In this document: in pieces, positions 1 through 8,329 of the stretch
How the letters are laid out: every line of letters starts with the position of its first letter
Numbering within the stretch: position 1 is the stretch's first letter
IMG/VR virus record: IMGVR_UViG_3300037628_000362
Span: 1 to 64,000 of that record
Source of the DNA: a virus
Strand: one strand, 5' to 3'
Length of the DNA: 64,000 nucleotides
Notes under the pieces: generated by a model
What the model saw: the letters and a program-made list of their open reading frames with translations, nothing else
The model's database searches: none
What the model was told of the DNA's origin: nothing
Program-made: the position numbers and the translations under genes

Positions 1-4
1 TGAT

Positions 5-247
5 ATGATACCTCAGCAAAACCAAGGATGGTGGGTAAAGATGGAAAAGGAACATCCCAAGGAGTTTGAGTGGCTGGATGACTACTGCCGCCGCAACCTA
101 TGGGGGCCGCGCGCCGCCCTCAGGAAGCACTGTAATCAGCACCTAATATACGGATGTCTTGGTCGCGACATAGGGGAAACGTCCTTCACTCGTTGGATAC
201 ACCTACTGCAATCAGAGGACCGCCTTGGACAAGAAAAAGAAAAGTAA
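5..247 (+). CDS. Small hypothetical phage protein at left edge
   Basis: 80 residues, charged and aromatic-rich, with no motif I recognise. It lies directly at the window edge and overlaps the next gene by 23 bases, so it belongs to the operon that runs into the terminase. Its position upstream of the large terminase would suit a small terminase subunit or another DNA-packaging accessory, but no helix-turn-helix is evident and the length is short for that role. The upstream sequence is outside the window, so the ribosome binding site cannot be judged and the start may lie elsewhere. Confidence 0.5.
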   Translation: MIPQQNQGWWVKMEKEHPKEFEWLDDYCRRNLWGPRAALRKHCNQHLIYGCLGRDIGETSFTRWIHLLQSEDRLGQEKEK

Positions 248-1421
248 GAACCCGCTCGACTCTTCTGTGATTCCACCCCGAAACGCCAAAGTGCATCTTG
301 GTGATACGATCGACCAGGATCTATCTCCGGGCAAGAAGGGCACTGTTACTGAGGTGTCTACTGAGCCGTTGACGGAGGCTAAGGTTCTCTCTGATGCCGG
401 GATTGACTTGTCTGAGTGGGAGGTCGGGAGGGCTGAACCAGGACAATGGCAAGGATACGCAAAACTTAGTGATGATACAATCGTTATCACTACGCTGTAT
501 CGGATGAAGCTAACCCTAAGGCCCCGCCCGGATCGCTGGGCTATTGAGGCAACTGACCTTTTTACTAAGGCAATGAAGGACCATAGGCCGGATTACAGTG
601 GATGGAAGCCGCCGCGAAAGACGCAAGGGGAGTGGCTGGCGATCGTCGGCTTGTACGATGTCCACTTTGGAAAACTTTGCTGGGCACCGGAGACGGGGAC
701 ACACTATGACCTCAAGATTGTTCGCAGACTCTACCGGGATGCGATTGAGCGCACGATGGCAGCGTGCTGTCCATACAAGATAGATCGCTGGTATTTACCT
801 ATCGGCCAGGACATGTTACAGTGTGATGGTATAGCATCAACTACGACGGCCGGAACACCGCAGGACGTAGACGGACGCTATCCGAAGATTGTTGCAGCTT
901 GCGAGGAGACGTTAATTGAAGCGATTGACAAGCTGGTCAAGGTAGCCCCGGTTGAATGCAGTTATCATGCCTCAAATCATGATCGTCATGCCGCATTTCA
1001 TATAGCCCGAACACTCGCGGCACATTACCGAACGGTAAAATCCGTTACGGTCGACGCTGACTGGAGGGCAAGGAAGTACATGCAGTACGGCAAGACGCTT
1101 CTTGGATTTTCCCATGGCGACAAGATTAAGCCAGCCAAATTGGCTACGCTGATGCCGCACGAAGCGCCAGAAGCGTGGAGTAAGACTACTTGCCGTGAAT
1201 TTCTAACAGGCCATATCCACCATGAGCGCGTAATGACTACCGCGGCAGACCAAATGGGTTCAGTTACTGTTCGCAGTCTTCGCAGTATGTCCGGTCATGA
1301 TGCATGGCACTACGAAAGCGGCTGGGTTTCAGACCGTGCCACAGAGGCTCACCTGTATCATAAGTTAGGGAAAGATCAGCTTCATTTTACATTTGGTGTC
1401 AAAGAAGAGAGCAGCGCATGA
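225..1421 (+). CDS. Calcineurin-like metallophosphoesterase
   Basis: 398 residues. The conserved metal-ligand motifs of the calcineurin-like phosphoesterase fold occur in order: DVH at 145-147, GQD at 194-196 (the usual GD is extended), NHD at 251-253, SHGD at 296-299 and GHIHH at 329-333. The N-terminal 130 residues are a lysine-rich leader plus a domain I do not recognise. Such phosphoesterases are common next to terminase genes in phages; the substrate is unknown, and a nucleic-acid-processing role in packaging is only inference. The start is TTG, eight bases after an AGAGGA ribosome binding site. The stop overlaps the next start as ATGA. Confidence 0.85.
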   Translation: MDKKKKSKNPLDSSVIPPRNAKVHLGDTIDQDLSPGKKGTVTEVSTEPLTEAKVLSDAGIDLSEWEVGRAEPGQWQGYAKLSDDTIVITTLYRMKLTLRPRPDRWAIEATDLFTKAMKDHRPDYSGWKPPRKTQGEWLAIVGLYDVHFGKLCWAPETGTHYDLKIVRRLYRDAIERTMAACCPYKIDRWYLPIGQDMLQCDGIASTTTAGTPQDVDGRYPKIVAACEETLIEAIDKLVKVAPVECSYHASNHDRHAAFHIARTLAAHYRTVKSVTVDADWRARKYMQYGKTLLGFSHGDKIKPAKLATLMPHEAPEAWSKTTCREFLTGHIHHERVMTTAADQMGSVTVRSLRSMSGHDAWHYESGWVSDRATEAHLYHKLGKDQLHFTFGVKEESSA

Positions 1422-2203
1422 AAGTAATTGACATGACCGGAAAGCGATTCGGACTACTGGTAGTCATTAGCCGGTCAAAAGCCGTCAGCGGAGAGGCACG
1501 CTGGAAGTGTAGGTGCGATTGCGGGGGTTCGGCTGTTATGCGAGGAAATAGATTAAGAAATGGAAAACTTCCATCATGCGGCTGTCGCCCTAAAGGCTCG
1601 AAATCGAGGAGCCTGATTGGAGACCAGTTCGGGCTTTTGGTTGTTATTGATCGGGCTGAAAATTCAAAATACGGAAAGGTGCGATGGAAGTGCCTTTGTA
1701 ATTGCGGAAATATTTCTATTATTCAAGGGAACGCACTCCGTGGTGGTCAAAAGTCATGCGGTTGCCAGCAAGGCAGTTATACGCACGGAATGTCGTATAC
1801 CGGAACATATAATTCATGGAGAGGAATGCTTGAGAGATGCACGAACCCGAAACACATCAGCTATTACTTATACGGTGGCCGTGGAATTCAGGTGTGCCAT
1901 CGATGGAAGAAGTTCGAGAACTTTCTGACTGACATGGGAGAAAAACCGAACGGCAAGTCCATAGATCGTATTGATGGAAATTTCGGCTATAACCTTGCAA
2001 ATTGCAGATGGGCAACTTGTGTTGAGCAGAACAGCAACGCACGCAGTAATCGCTGGATTGAAACACCCCGCGGACGCCTGACCATCACGGAGGTCGCCAG
2101 TATCGTCGGCTGCACTTATAACACAATCCAATCTCGACTCAACCGCGGCTTCACCGGCGAGAAACTCTTCGCGCCACCAAGATCCCAAAAGCACCACAAA
2201 TGA
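1418..2203 (+). CDS. HNH-type homing endonuclease with tandem zinc ribbons
   Basis: 261 residues. Two similar N-terminal units of about 50 residues each carry a Cys-x-Cys-x-Cys-Gly knuckle and end in SCGC or PSCGC (about 1-60 and 62-118), which I read as tandem zinc ribbons for DNA recognition. The centre (about 125-210) has the pattern of phage HNH nucleases: YNSWRGMLERC, YGGRGIQVC, SIDRIDGNFGY and NCRWAT. The C-terminus looks like a small helix-turn-helix (TEVASIVGCTYNTIQSRL). It sits in the packaging operon with ATGA overlaps on both sides. Such genes are usually mobile and not needed for growth, so it is probably an insertion beside the terminase. Confidence 0.85.
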   Translation: MKVIDMTGKRFGLLVVISRSKAVSGEARWKCRCDCGGSAVMRGNRLRNGKLPSCGCRPKGSKSRSLIGDQFGLLVVIDRAENSKYGKVRWKCLCNCGNISIIQGNALRGGQKSCGCQQGSYTHGMSYTGTYNSWRGMLERCTNPKHISYYLYGGRGIQVCHRWKKFENFLTDMGEKPNGKSIDRIDGNFGYNLANCRWATCVEQNSNARSNRWIETPRGRLTITEVASIVGCTYNTIQSRLNRGFTGEKLFAPPRSQKHHK

Positions 2204-2304
2204 AACTCGACCCAATCATCATCCAGTACGCTCTTATGGTTTCAGGTTGTCTATGCTTCCTCGTAAGCAGCCTCATCGGTCTCGCGAACCACCTAAAACA
2301 ATGA
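2200..2304 (+). CDS. 34-residue single-span membrane peptide
   Basis: A short frame of 34 codons fits exactly between the HNH gene and the terminase. Its ATG overlaps the HNH stop (AATGA) and its TGA overlaps the terminase ATG (ATGA), the coupling used by the neighbouring genes. The product has a short polar start, then a hydrophobic stretch of about 20 residues (IIIQYALMVSG through SSLIGL) and a basic end, as expected for a small inner-membrane protein. Function unknown. The exact double overlap is the main support, and it also argues for the terminase starting at 2301. Confidence 0.55.
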   Translation: MKLDPIIIQYALMVSGCLCFLVSSLIGLANHLKQ

Positions 2305-4244
2305 CAGCCGAACACGACTACTACAGCGACGTGCCCCTCGACCTCGCCGGCAATCTGGCGTTCCGTCTCGATCTGCGCCGCCGGTGCGCAAAGTCCGCCT
2401 CGCTGCGAGCTGCCGTCATGGAAGCCTGCCGCACAGATGTCATGTTTTGGCTAGCAGCGTTTTGCTGGCTGTACGAACCCCGCGTGCGCTTCGACGACAA
2501 CGGCCGGAGACTTCCGAAGCAGATTCCATTTATCCCGTGGGATCACCAACCGGCAATCATTCGAGAAATCAAGAAGAACCTTGGCGTCATCGATATAGGC
2601 GTCGAAAAGTCTCGCGGAGAGGGCCTAAGCTGGATCGCTTTACTCCTTGCGCTCCACGACTGGCTGTTTAATCCGTTATCTAAAGTCGGTATCGTTTCTC
2701 GTAATGAGGCAATGGCCGACACTCCTGGGAACATGGATTCCCTTCTGGCCAAGCTGGACTGGGAGCTAACTAAGCTCCCGAAGTGGATGGTTGGCACAAG
2801 GAATACAGACTGGTGTCGGAATCGGGCTGACCACTCTCTTGTTAATCTTCGCAACGACGCTCAGATCAATGCCTTTGCATCAACTGCCGACGCTGGGCAT
2901 GCCGGCCGGTATGAGTGGTTTTTTTGTGATGAAATGGCACTGTGGGATGCCGGGAAGGATACGGCTTTCCTGAATGGGCTCCGAGAGACCACGTACTGCC
3001 GACTTGTAGTCTCGACGCCCCAGGGGCCGACCGGCGCGTACTACGAGTTTATGCACAACCCGAGTGGTGCGATCGTTCGGATTAGAGTCCACTGGAGTCA
3101 GAATAACTCGAAGAACCGGGGGCTGTACAAGCTGGATAAGGAGGGCGTCCCGATCGCCACTGATCCAGAAAATAAACCCCTGCCGTCTCACTATTCGCCA
3201 CCGAGTCAGGACGTGCTCGACCTATACTCGCGACTGCGGGCCAAGGGGTTCGTCTTAGGGGCGCGCCTCCGATCTCCGTGGTACGACCAGCAATGTGACA
3301 GAGCAGATGCAACACCTAAGAACATCGCCCAGGAGCTCGACATCGACTACGCCGGCTCTATGTACCGCTACTTCCGCGAAGAGTTCATGCAGACGGCCGA
3401 GTCGACTATACAGACACCGCAATCCAGGGGCGACATCACCTATAATCCAGAGGATCTCGACTTCACCTTCGACCGATCTGCGAACGGGCCACTGAAGATA
3501 TGGTGTGCGCTGGATCACAAAAATAAGCCACCTCGTCGACAGTACGCACTTGGAGCCGATGTCGGGACCGGACTTGGTGGCTCACATACCTCGAACAGCA
3601 CGGTCGTAGTGATCGACCTGCTGACCGGCGAGCAGGTTGCGGAGTTCGTGTCAAACACAATGGGCCCGAACGATTTCACGGATTACTGTATCTGCCTAGC
3701 CAATATGTTCCACGGTGCCTACTTGGCATGGGAAAATAACATGATAGGAGGGGTCTTCACAAAGCGCATCTTAGACCGCGGCTATCCGGACATCTATATG
3801 CGTACGATCCTCCACAAGCGCAGTAAGAACAGGACTAAAGAGGCCGGCTGGCGGACAACCCCGCAGAATAGGCCGATCATGTTTGCCGCTGTCTACAACG
3901 ACGTGAAGAAGGAGAAGCTCATTGTTCGGTCTGATGCGATACTGGCTGAATTCGGTCAATATGTCTACATTGGCGGGAAAATCAAGCATATTGGGGCAGA
4001 GCGCACTGATGACGACAGCGCCAAGGGTGAGGCTCACGGGGACCGGGTAATAGCCCTCTGTGTCGCTTGGCAGGCAGCGAAAGACCGTCCGTTGCCAGAA
4101 AAACTGCCCGAGGCCCCGACAAAAGACCCCCCTGTGGATACCCTGGCCTTCCGCGATCAGATGCACGAAAACGCCCGTTCTAAGGGAAATAGCGACTGGG
4201 ATGAAACGACCAACGAGTCCCTCGCCAGTGGCCGGAACTTCTAA
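2301..4244 (+). CDS. terL: Terminase large subunit
   Basis: 647 residues from the ATG at 2301; TTG at 2247 would add 18 residues but lies inside the upstream peptide frame. The packaging motor hydrolyses ATP to drive DNA into the prohead and cuts the concatemer. The ATPase half has a deviant Walker A around GVEKSRGEGLS (100-110), Walker B FFCDEMA with D210-E211, and a coupling motif VVSTPQG about 30 residues later. The nuclease half has the RNase H-like acidic residues: GADVGTG (D420), then AWENN, and DDDSAKGEAHGD (from about D570). Followed by 232 bases of weak coding potential before the portal gene. Confidence 0.9.
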   Translation: MTAEHDYYSDVPLDLAGNLAFRLDLRRRCAKSASLRAAVMEACRTDVMFWLAAFCWLYEPRVRFDDNGRRLPKQIPFIPWDHQPAIIREIKKNLGVIDIGVEKSRGEGLSWIALLLALHDWLFNPLSKVGIVSRNEAMADTPGNMDSLLAKLDWELTKLPKWMVGTRNTDWCRNRADHSLVNLRNDAQINAFASTADAGHAGRYEWFFCDEMALWDAGKDTAFLNGLRETTYCRLVVSTPQGPTGAYYEFMHNPSGAIVRIRVHWSQNNSKNRGLYKLDKEGVPIATDPENKPLPSHYSPPSQDVLDLYSRLRAKGFVLGARLRSPWYDQQCDRADATPKNIAQELDIDYAGSMYRYFREEFMQTAESTIQTPQSRGDITYNPEDLDFTFDRSANGPLKIWCALDHKNKPPRRQYALGADVGTGLGGSHTSNSTVVVIDLLTGEQVAEFVSNTMGPNDFTDYCICLANMFHGAYLAWENNMIGGVFTKRILDRGYPDIYMRTILHKRSKNRTKEAGWRTTPQNRPIMFAAVYNDVKKEKLIVRSDAILAEFGQYVYIGGKIKHIGAERTDDDSAKGEAHGDRVIALCVAWQAAKDRPLPEKLPEAPTKDPPVDTLAFRDQMHENARSKGNSDWDETTNESLASGRNF

Positions 4245-4394
4245 AACACCGTGACATTCGAGCGGCTGGTTGGTACACTAATTGGATGCAGAAGAACACA
4301 AATACTCGGCGGCAGCGTGGAAGGACATGCAGCGTTTGTGTCGGGGAGCGTCAGCAGCGGCCCCATACCGCTAGACCCGACCCCACAGTGACTG

Positions 4395-4490
4395 ATGGCG
4401 TCACGTAAGTTGGACGAAATAGCTGAGTCGGTATCGAATCCGGCCCGCCGATTTTTTGAAACAGGAGCAATCAAGAATGGACCCAAATAA
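4395..4490 (+). CDS. Possible 31-residue ORF before portal
   Basis: A 31-codon ATG frame overlapping the portal start by 14 bases; its product is charged and helical in character (ASRKLDEIAESVSNPARRFF). There is no clear ribosome binding site. Two other short frames lie in the 232-base gap after the terminase (GTG at 4251 to 4391, 46 codons, and a TTG frame of 30 codons). None is convincing alone; this one reads most like a protein. Confidence 0.25.
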   Translation: MASRKLDEIAESVSNPARRFFETGAIKNGPK

Positions 4491-6255
4491 CTCCACAGAC
4501 CGAGACCGTCTATTCAGGGCTGTCGAAAGTTCCTTCCGTTCCCTTGAGCCGTTTCGTAAGCTGAACCGGGGACTGGTTGAAGATTACGCTGGCGCCGGGT
4601 ACGGGGACACGAAGCCCCATCGGCGTGAGATGCACCTGAACCTGATGAATCAGGCCGTCGACGCATACACAATGACGCTCGCCGCCAACCGCCCCAGGGT
4701 GCTGATTACCACGAAACAACAGCAATTCAAGCCGTTCGCCAAGCGTTTTGAGATCGGCATCAATAACATGATCTCAGAGATTGGCCTGGAGTATACCCTC
4801 AAGCAATGGGTGATGGATGCCTTCTTCTGCATGGGCATAATTAAGGTGCATCTTGCCGATTCCGGCCAGGTCGAGCTTGAGCCGGACCTCTGGATGGATC
4901 CGGGCACTCCGTTCGCCTCAAACGTCAGCCTGGATAACTGGGTGCATGACGTGACGGCCCCTAAATACGAACAAGTGAAGTTCGCCGGCGACAGCTACAG
5001 GATGTCGTTCAAGGATGTCACAGAATCAGGGATCTACAAGGCAACAGAGGATCTACAGCCAACCTCAAAGGTAGCCGGAGGGGGCGACGAGAGGCTCGAC
5101 GCATTCGCATCTGGTACAGAGGTTGATGCCGACGAATTCGAGCCCATGATTGATCTGTGCGATATCTGGATTCCCCAGGACAATATGATTTACACGTTCG
5201 CTGTGAGCGATCGGAACTTCATGCAACTCAAGGGTGAGCCCCTGGCCGAGATGGAGTGGAACGGCCCAGAGTTCGGTCCGTATCATCTGCTCGGATTCAA
5301 CGATGTCCCGCAGAATATTATGCCGACTTCTCCGGCCTCGCACCTGGCCAGCCTGAACCGGATCATAAATAACATCATGCGGAAGCAGGCTCGCCGGGCC
5401 AGGAACACAAAAAAGGCCCACACGTACCCGCCCTCTGGAGACCCGGACGCCAAGAAGCTCGCTATGTCTTCCGACGACGACTGGGTCCAAGTTACGGACC
5501 CCTCGCAGATCGGCGAGGTGCAGATCGGCGGGGTCGACCCAAATCTCCAGGCGTTTATGATCGACTCGATCGATAAGTTCGATCGTATGGCGGGTAATCT
5601 CACCGCGATGATGGGCTTGGGTGTGCAGGCTGACACGGCCACCCAAGAGAACTTGATACATAAGGCCGCCAGTAAGAAGGAAGGCCAGATGTCGTACAAG
5701 GTTCTAGATGGTACGCGCGCGGTCATACGGGATCTCGGACAGCTTCTCTGGAATGACGAATTCAAGATCCTCCGCGGTGAACTTGCGATCCCGGGCACTG
5801 ACATGGTTGTCCAGGCAGACTGGACCCCAGAAGACAGGGAGGGCAATTTCCTGGACTACAATTTTGATATCGACATATTTTCGATGCCGTACCAGAGTCC
5901 CGGGCAACGGGTCCAGTCAATCATGCAGTTCCTCACTCAGATTTACTTCCCGGCAATCCAGGAGTTCCAGGCTCAGGGCGCCAACCTGAACGCGCAGCTT
6001 TTGACGGAAATCATGTCCGATCTGTCTAGTACGCCCAGAATTAGGGATTTGATCCAGTTCTCGTCACCATCCCTGGAGCAGGATCCGGGCCCGCAAACCA
6101 GTGTACATCCCGGCAATACGACGAGCACTTCCACGAGGCAGAATATCCCTACTGGCGGCACGACCGCCTCTCGCAGTACCGTAGCTCAGCAGGCGTGGCT
6201 TGGCCAATCACCGAACCCTGACCAGATCGCCTCGATGAACCTGCCACCGGCCTAA
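4477..6255 (+). CDS. Portal (head-tail connector) protein
   Basis: 592 residues from the ATG at 4477, which follows AGGAG by nine bases; an in-frame TTG at 4456 has no such support. The dodecameric portal forms the vertex through which DNA enters and onto which the tail is built. Evidence is the position after the terminase, the length, and family-typical sequence: an N-terminal part with AVDAYTMTLAANRPRVLITT, a wing/stem region, and a C-terminal helical part around PGQRVQSIMQFLTQIYFPAI, followed by a Ser/Thr-rich tail. It is followed directly by a GTGACAACGTGTCAC palindrome. Confidence 0.85.
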   Translation: MDPNNSTDRDRLFRAVESSFRSLEPFRKLNRGLVEDYAGAGYGDTKPHRREMHLNLMNQAVDAYTMTLAANRPRVLITTKQQQFKPFAKRFEIGINNMISEIGLEYTLKQWVMDAFFCMGIIKVHLADSGQVELEPDLWMDPGTPFASNVSLDNWVHDVTAPKYEQVKFAGDSYRMSFKDVTESGIYKATEDLQPTSKVAGGGDERLDAFASGTEVDADEFEPMIDLCDIWIPQDNMIYTFAVSDRNFMQLKGEPLAEMEWNGPEFGPYHLLGFNDVPQNIMPTSPASHLASLNRIINNIMRKQARRARNTKKAHTYPPSGDPDAKKLAMSSDDDWVQVTDPSQIGEVQIGGVDPNLQAFMIDSIDKFDRMAGNLTAMMGLGVQADTATQENLIHKAASKKEGQMSYKVLDGTRAVIRDLGQLLWNDEFKILRGELAIPGTDMVVQADWTPEDREGNFLDYNFDIDIFSMPYQSPGQRVQSIMQFLTQIYFPAIQEFQAQGANLNAQLLTEIMSDLSSTPRIRDLIQFSSPSLEQDPGPQTSVHPGNTTSTSTRQNIPTGGTTASRSTVAQQAWLGQSPNPDQIASMNLPPA

Positions 6256-6257
6256 AA

Positions 6258-6272
6258 GTGACAACGTGTCAC
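6258..6272. promoter_or_regulatory. Palindromic operator-like site 1
   Basis: GTGACAACGTGTCAC, a perfect GTGACA-N3-TGTCAC palindrome two bases after the portal stop and 33 bases before the next ATG. Flanking A-tract upstream and CATTG downstream match the site at 37807 over about 25 bases. Part of the dispersed family described under findings. Confidence 0.75.
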
Positions 6273-6305
6273 ATTGTACTTTTTCAGCAGAAACGGAGAA
6301 AAATT

Positions 6306-6635
6306 ATGAGAGATTTGAAGATTCGTGCTCATAAAACGCACTGCATTGGAGAAACGATTGAACTGACGGCCGGTTTTATCGATCAAGGCGATGTCAGAAC
6401 GGCTGTACCATTTGAGTTTGAAAAGCGCGGCCTTTACGAGGTAATCCCGGCATTCGCGACAATTGATGCAACAAACGCCCAGGTCCTTATGGATTCGCTC
6501 TGGGACTGCGGGATCCGGCCGACCGACGGAACAGGCAGTGCAGGCTCCCTGGCGGCCACTCAGCGTCACCTGGACGACATGCGCAATCTGGTAGGAAAGT
6601 ACAGTGGCATCAGGTTTGCGGAGGGATTGAAATGA
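6306..6635 (+). CDS. Conserved-looking small phage protein
   Basis: 109 residues from the ATG at 6306, after an ACGGAG ribosome binding site; a longer reading from a GTG inside the palindrome is rejected. No domain recognised. The C-terminal segment ATQRHLDDMRNLVGKY resembles small proteins found between portal and scaffold genes in many phages. It overlaps the next start by four bases (ATGA). Possibly a head-assembly accessory, by position only. Confidence 0.65.
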   Translation: MRDLKIRAHKTHCIGETIELTAGFIDQGDVRTAVPFEFEKRGLYEVIPAFATIDATNAQVLMDSLWDCGIRPTDGTGSAGSLAATQRHLDDMRNLVGKYSGIRFAEGLK

Positions 6636-7105
6636 GCGACAGATACCATTTCCGCAGAGAGGATAACGACAAGATTGTCGTCGTCGACTGGGAAACCATG
6701 ATGGGAATGGACGGGCTCGGGTGTGTCGAGTTGCCGGACGGGGTGATCGCTAAACGGGTACGAACGAGCGAAAAGAATCTCGGAAAAAGCCCCGGGCCAG
6801 GATTCGTAAATGGTCCACCAATCATCAGTGATTCGATGGGGTTTGGGGAATGCCAGTTCCATGAATTCCAGGAACATCTTGACGCGGCCAAGAAAAATGA
6901 CCCCAGAGTCGGTGGGGTTGAGTTCAAAAAAGACCCTATTGTGCCTGAATACTATCAAGTTCATTGCGATTCCCCGGGGTCCTGGAAAGCATACATGAGG
7001 TCAAGGGGCTTCCATGACCATAACTCACGGAACGGCTCTGGGGCCATGATTTCAGCGGAGCAGTTAGAGGATGCAAAGAGACTGATCCTCGAAAAATTCC
7101 CATAA
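6632..7105 (+). CDS. Hypothetical protein upstream of scaffold
   Basis: 157 residues, ATGA-coupled to the preceding gene. No domain recognised. The C-terminal third (from CDSPGSWKAYMRSRGF) is rich in His, Ser and Asn and ends in a charged helix. It is the last gene before an inverted-repeat promoter region that precedes the scaffold, so it is probably transcribed with the portal group. Function unknown. Confidence 0.65.
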   Translation: MSDRYHFRREDNDKIVVVDWETMMGMDGLGCVELPDGVIAKRVRTSEKNLGKSPGPGFVNGPPIISDSMGFGECQFHEFQEHLDAAKKNDPRVGGVEFKKDPIVPEYYQVHCDSPGSWKAYMRSRGFHDHNSRNGSGAMISAEQLEDAKRLILEKFP

Positions 7106-7111
7106 CAGACT

Positions 7112-7171
7112 ATTGACAAGCGTATTGGCTGCAATAATGATAGGAGAATCAAGACAAGCCAATACGTCAAT
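7112..7171 (+). promoter_or_regulatory. Promoter embedded in long inverted repeat
   Basis: TTGACA at 7113-7118, a 17-base spacer, then AATGAT at 7136-7141 resemble a sigma70 promoter reading into the scaffold and capsid genes. The same stretch forms an inverted repeat: CGTATTGGCT (7121-7130) with AGCCAATACG (7157-7166), extended by ATTGA (7112-7116) with TCAAT (7167-7171). The repeat could be an operator covering the promoter, or an RNA hairpin in the leader. Confidence 0.5.
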
Positions 7172-7188
7172 AGCGGAGGGAGTTTTTC

Positions 7189-8259
7189 ATGCCCGACCCA
7201 GACGCGCCTGAAAAAATTGAACTGAACGAGAGAGAGATTGCTATCGCTCAGGGTACTGACCCTGATGAGCCGTCGGAAGAGCCGGATCCGCAACCGGAGG
7301 CGCAGGTCGATGAGACGACCGACCCGCTGTCCGAAGAGCCCCAGGAGGAGACCGGGGACACTTCTGATAAGCCGTCTGATCCAGAACCGGAATCTGAACC
7401 GGTCGCAGAGGAGCAGCCCGAAGAGTGGGTCACGGGCCCGATCCGCGATCTCGCCGTAAGCTACGGCATGAATGAAGACGAGTTGAAAGACTTCGGCAGT
7501 GAAGAGGCATTCCGTAAGACTGCCGTTCTGTTCGATCGACATCTATCCGCTCCCCAGAAACAAGAGGAGCCACAACAGCAGGCTCCCCCGGCGGACCAGC
7601 CGCAAAAAGAAGAGACGCCTGCCCCCGAGAAGTTCGACATGGCGAAACTCCGTGAGTTGGACTATGACGCAGACAGCCTGAAGCTCTTTGAGCGTGCGGA
7701 TGCTGACCGGGAGACGATCGAGCGGCTTGAAGGGGCTGTCAAAGAAATGGGGCAGTTCATTGAGGCGCAGCGTGAATCCCAGAGGCAGGAATCCTCACGA
7801 CGGCTCTGGGATGAATTCCACGGCGCTGTTGACAATCACAACGAGGGTCGTTATGGTAAAAGTGTCGTCGACGGACATCCAACTGCTCTCTTAGTAGCGC
7901 ACGAGGACGCACGACGCAAGCTGTTCGATTCGATGGAGACAATTGTCGTTGGCCTCACTGCGAGGGCAAAGGACGCCGGTAAAGAGCCGGATATCCCGCC
8001 AATAGCGACCCTGATCGATCGGGCAGACATGCTGGCGTTCACTGAGGAGAACCGGACGGCAGAGATGAAGAAGATTCAGGAAGCTGCTTCGAGGCAATCG
8101 AGTAAGAGACGACCCGTAAGCGGAAGTCGGCCCGCAGCGAAGCCGGCACCGAAGCGGGAGCTTGAAGCTGGGGGCGACCCAGCCCAGGAATTGTACGACA
8201 ACCCGGAAATCAGCGCAATGTACGCGAAGCTACAAGAAGAGGAAGGCATGAAACCCTGA
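7189..8259 (+). CDS. Capsid scaffolding protein
   Basis: 356 residues, strongly acidic. The first 80 residues are almost entirely Glu, Asp, Pro, Ser and Thr; a second low-complexity Gln/Pro/Glu stretch lies at about 120-145; the middle (about 165-200) is predicted coiled coil (ERLEGAVKEMGQFIEAQRES), and the C-terminus is basic and then acidic. This composition and the position directly upstream of the major capsid gene are typical of phage scaffolds, which guide shell assembly and leave before DNA fills the head. The ribosome binding site GGAGGGAG is good. Confidence 0.8.
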   Translation: MPDPDAPEKIELNEREIAIAQGTDPDEPSEEPDPQPEAQVDETTDPLSEEPQEETGDTSDKPSDPEPESEPVAEEQPEEWVTGPIRDLAVSYGMNEDELKDFGSEEAFRKTAVLFDRHLSAPQKQEEPQQQAPPADQPQKEETPAPEKFDMAKLRELDYDADSLKLFERADADRETIERLEGAVKEMGQFIEAQRESQRQESSRRLWDEFHGAVDNHNEGRYGKSVVDGHPTALLVAHEDARRKLFDSMETIVVGLTARAKDAGKEPDIPPIATLIDRADMLAFTEENRTAEMKKIQEAASRQSSKRRPVSGSRPAAKPAPKRELEAGGDPAQELYDNPEISAMYAKLQEEEGMKP

Positions 8260-8261
8260 AT

Positions 8262-8276
8262 CTTACATAGTGTCAC
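8262..8276. promoter_or_regulatory. Degenerate palindromic site
   Basis: CTTACATAGTGTCAC has a perfect right half (TGTCAC) and two mismatches in the left half compared with the GTGACA-N3-TGTCAC family. It lies 54 bases upstream of the capsid gene start, the same placement as the strong sites, so it may be a weak member. Confidence 0.35.
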
Positions 8277-8329
8277 ATCGAAAAGAACCTAACCGTTGCG
8301 GAGGGCGGTAGCAATAAGGAGGCCAGAAC

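Noticed and set aside
4245-4476. A gene filling the gap between terminase and portal
   Set aside because: Three short frames exist in different registers; none has both a ribosome binding site and convincing sequence, so only one is listed at low confidence.
6258-6305. GTG start of a longer ORF inside the palindrome (reads MTTCH...)
   Set aside because: The palindrome GTGACAACGTGTCAC happens to give GTG ACA ACG TGT CAC in frame at several sites (6258, 41950, and minus-strand sites). Each has a better ATG with ribosome binding site downstream.
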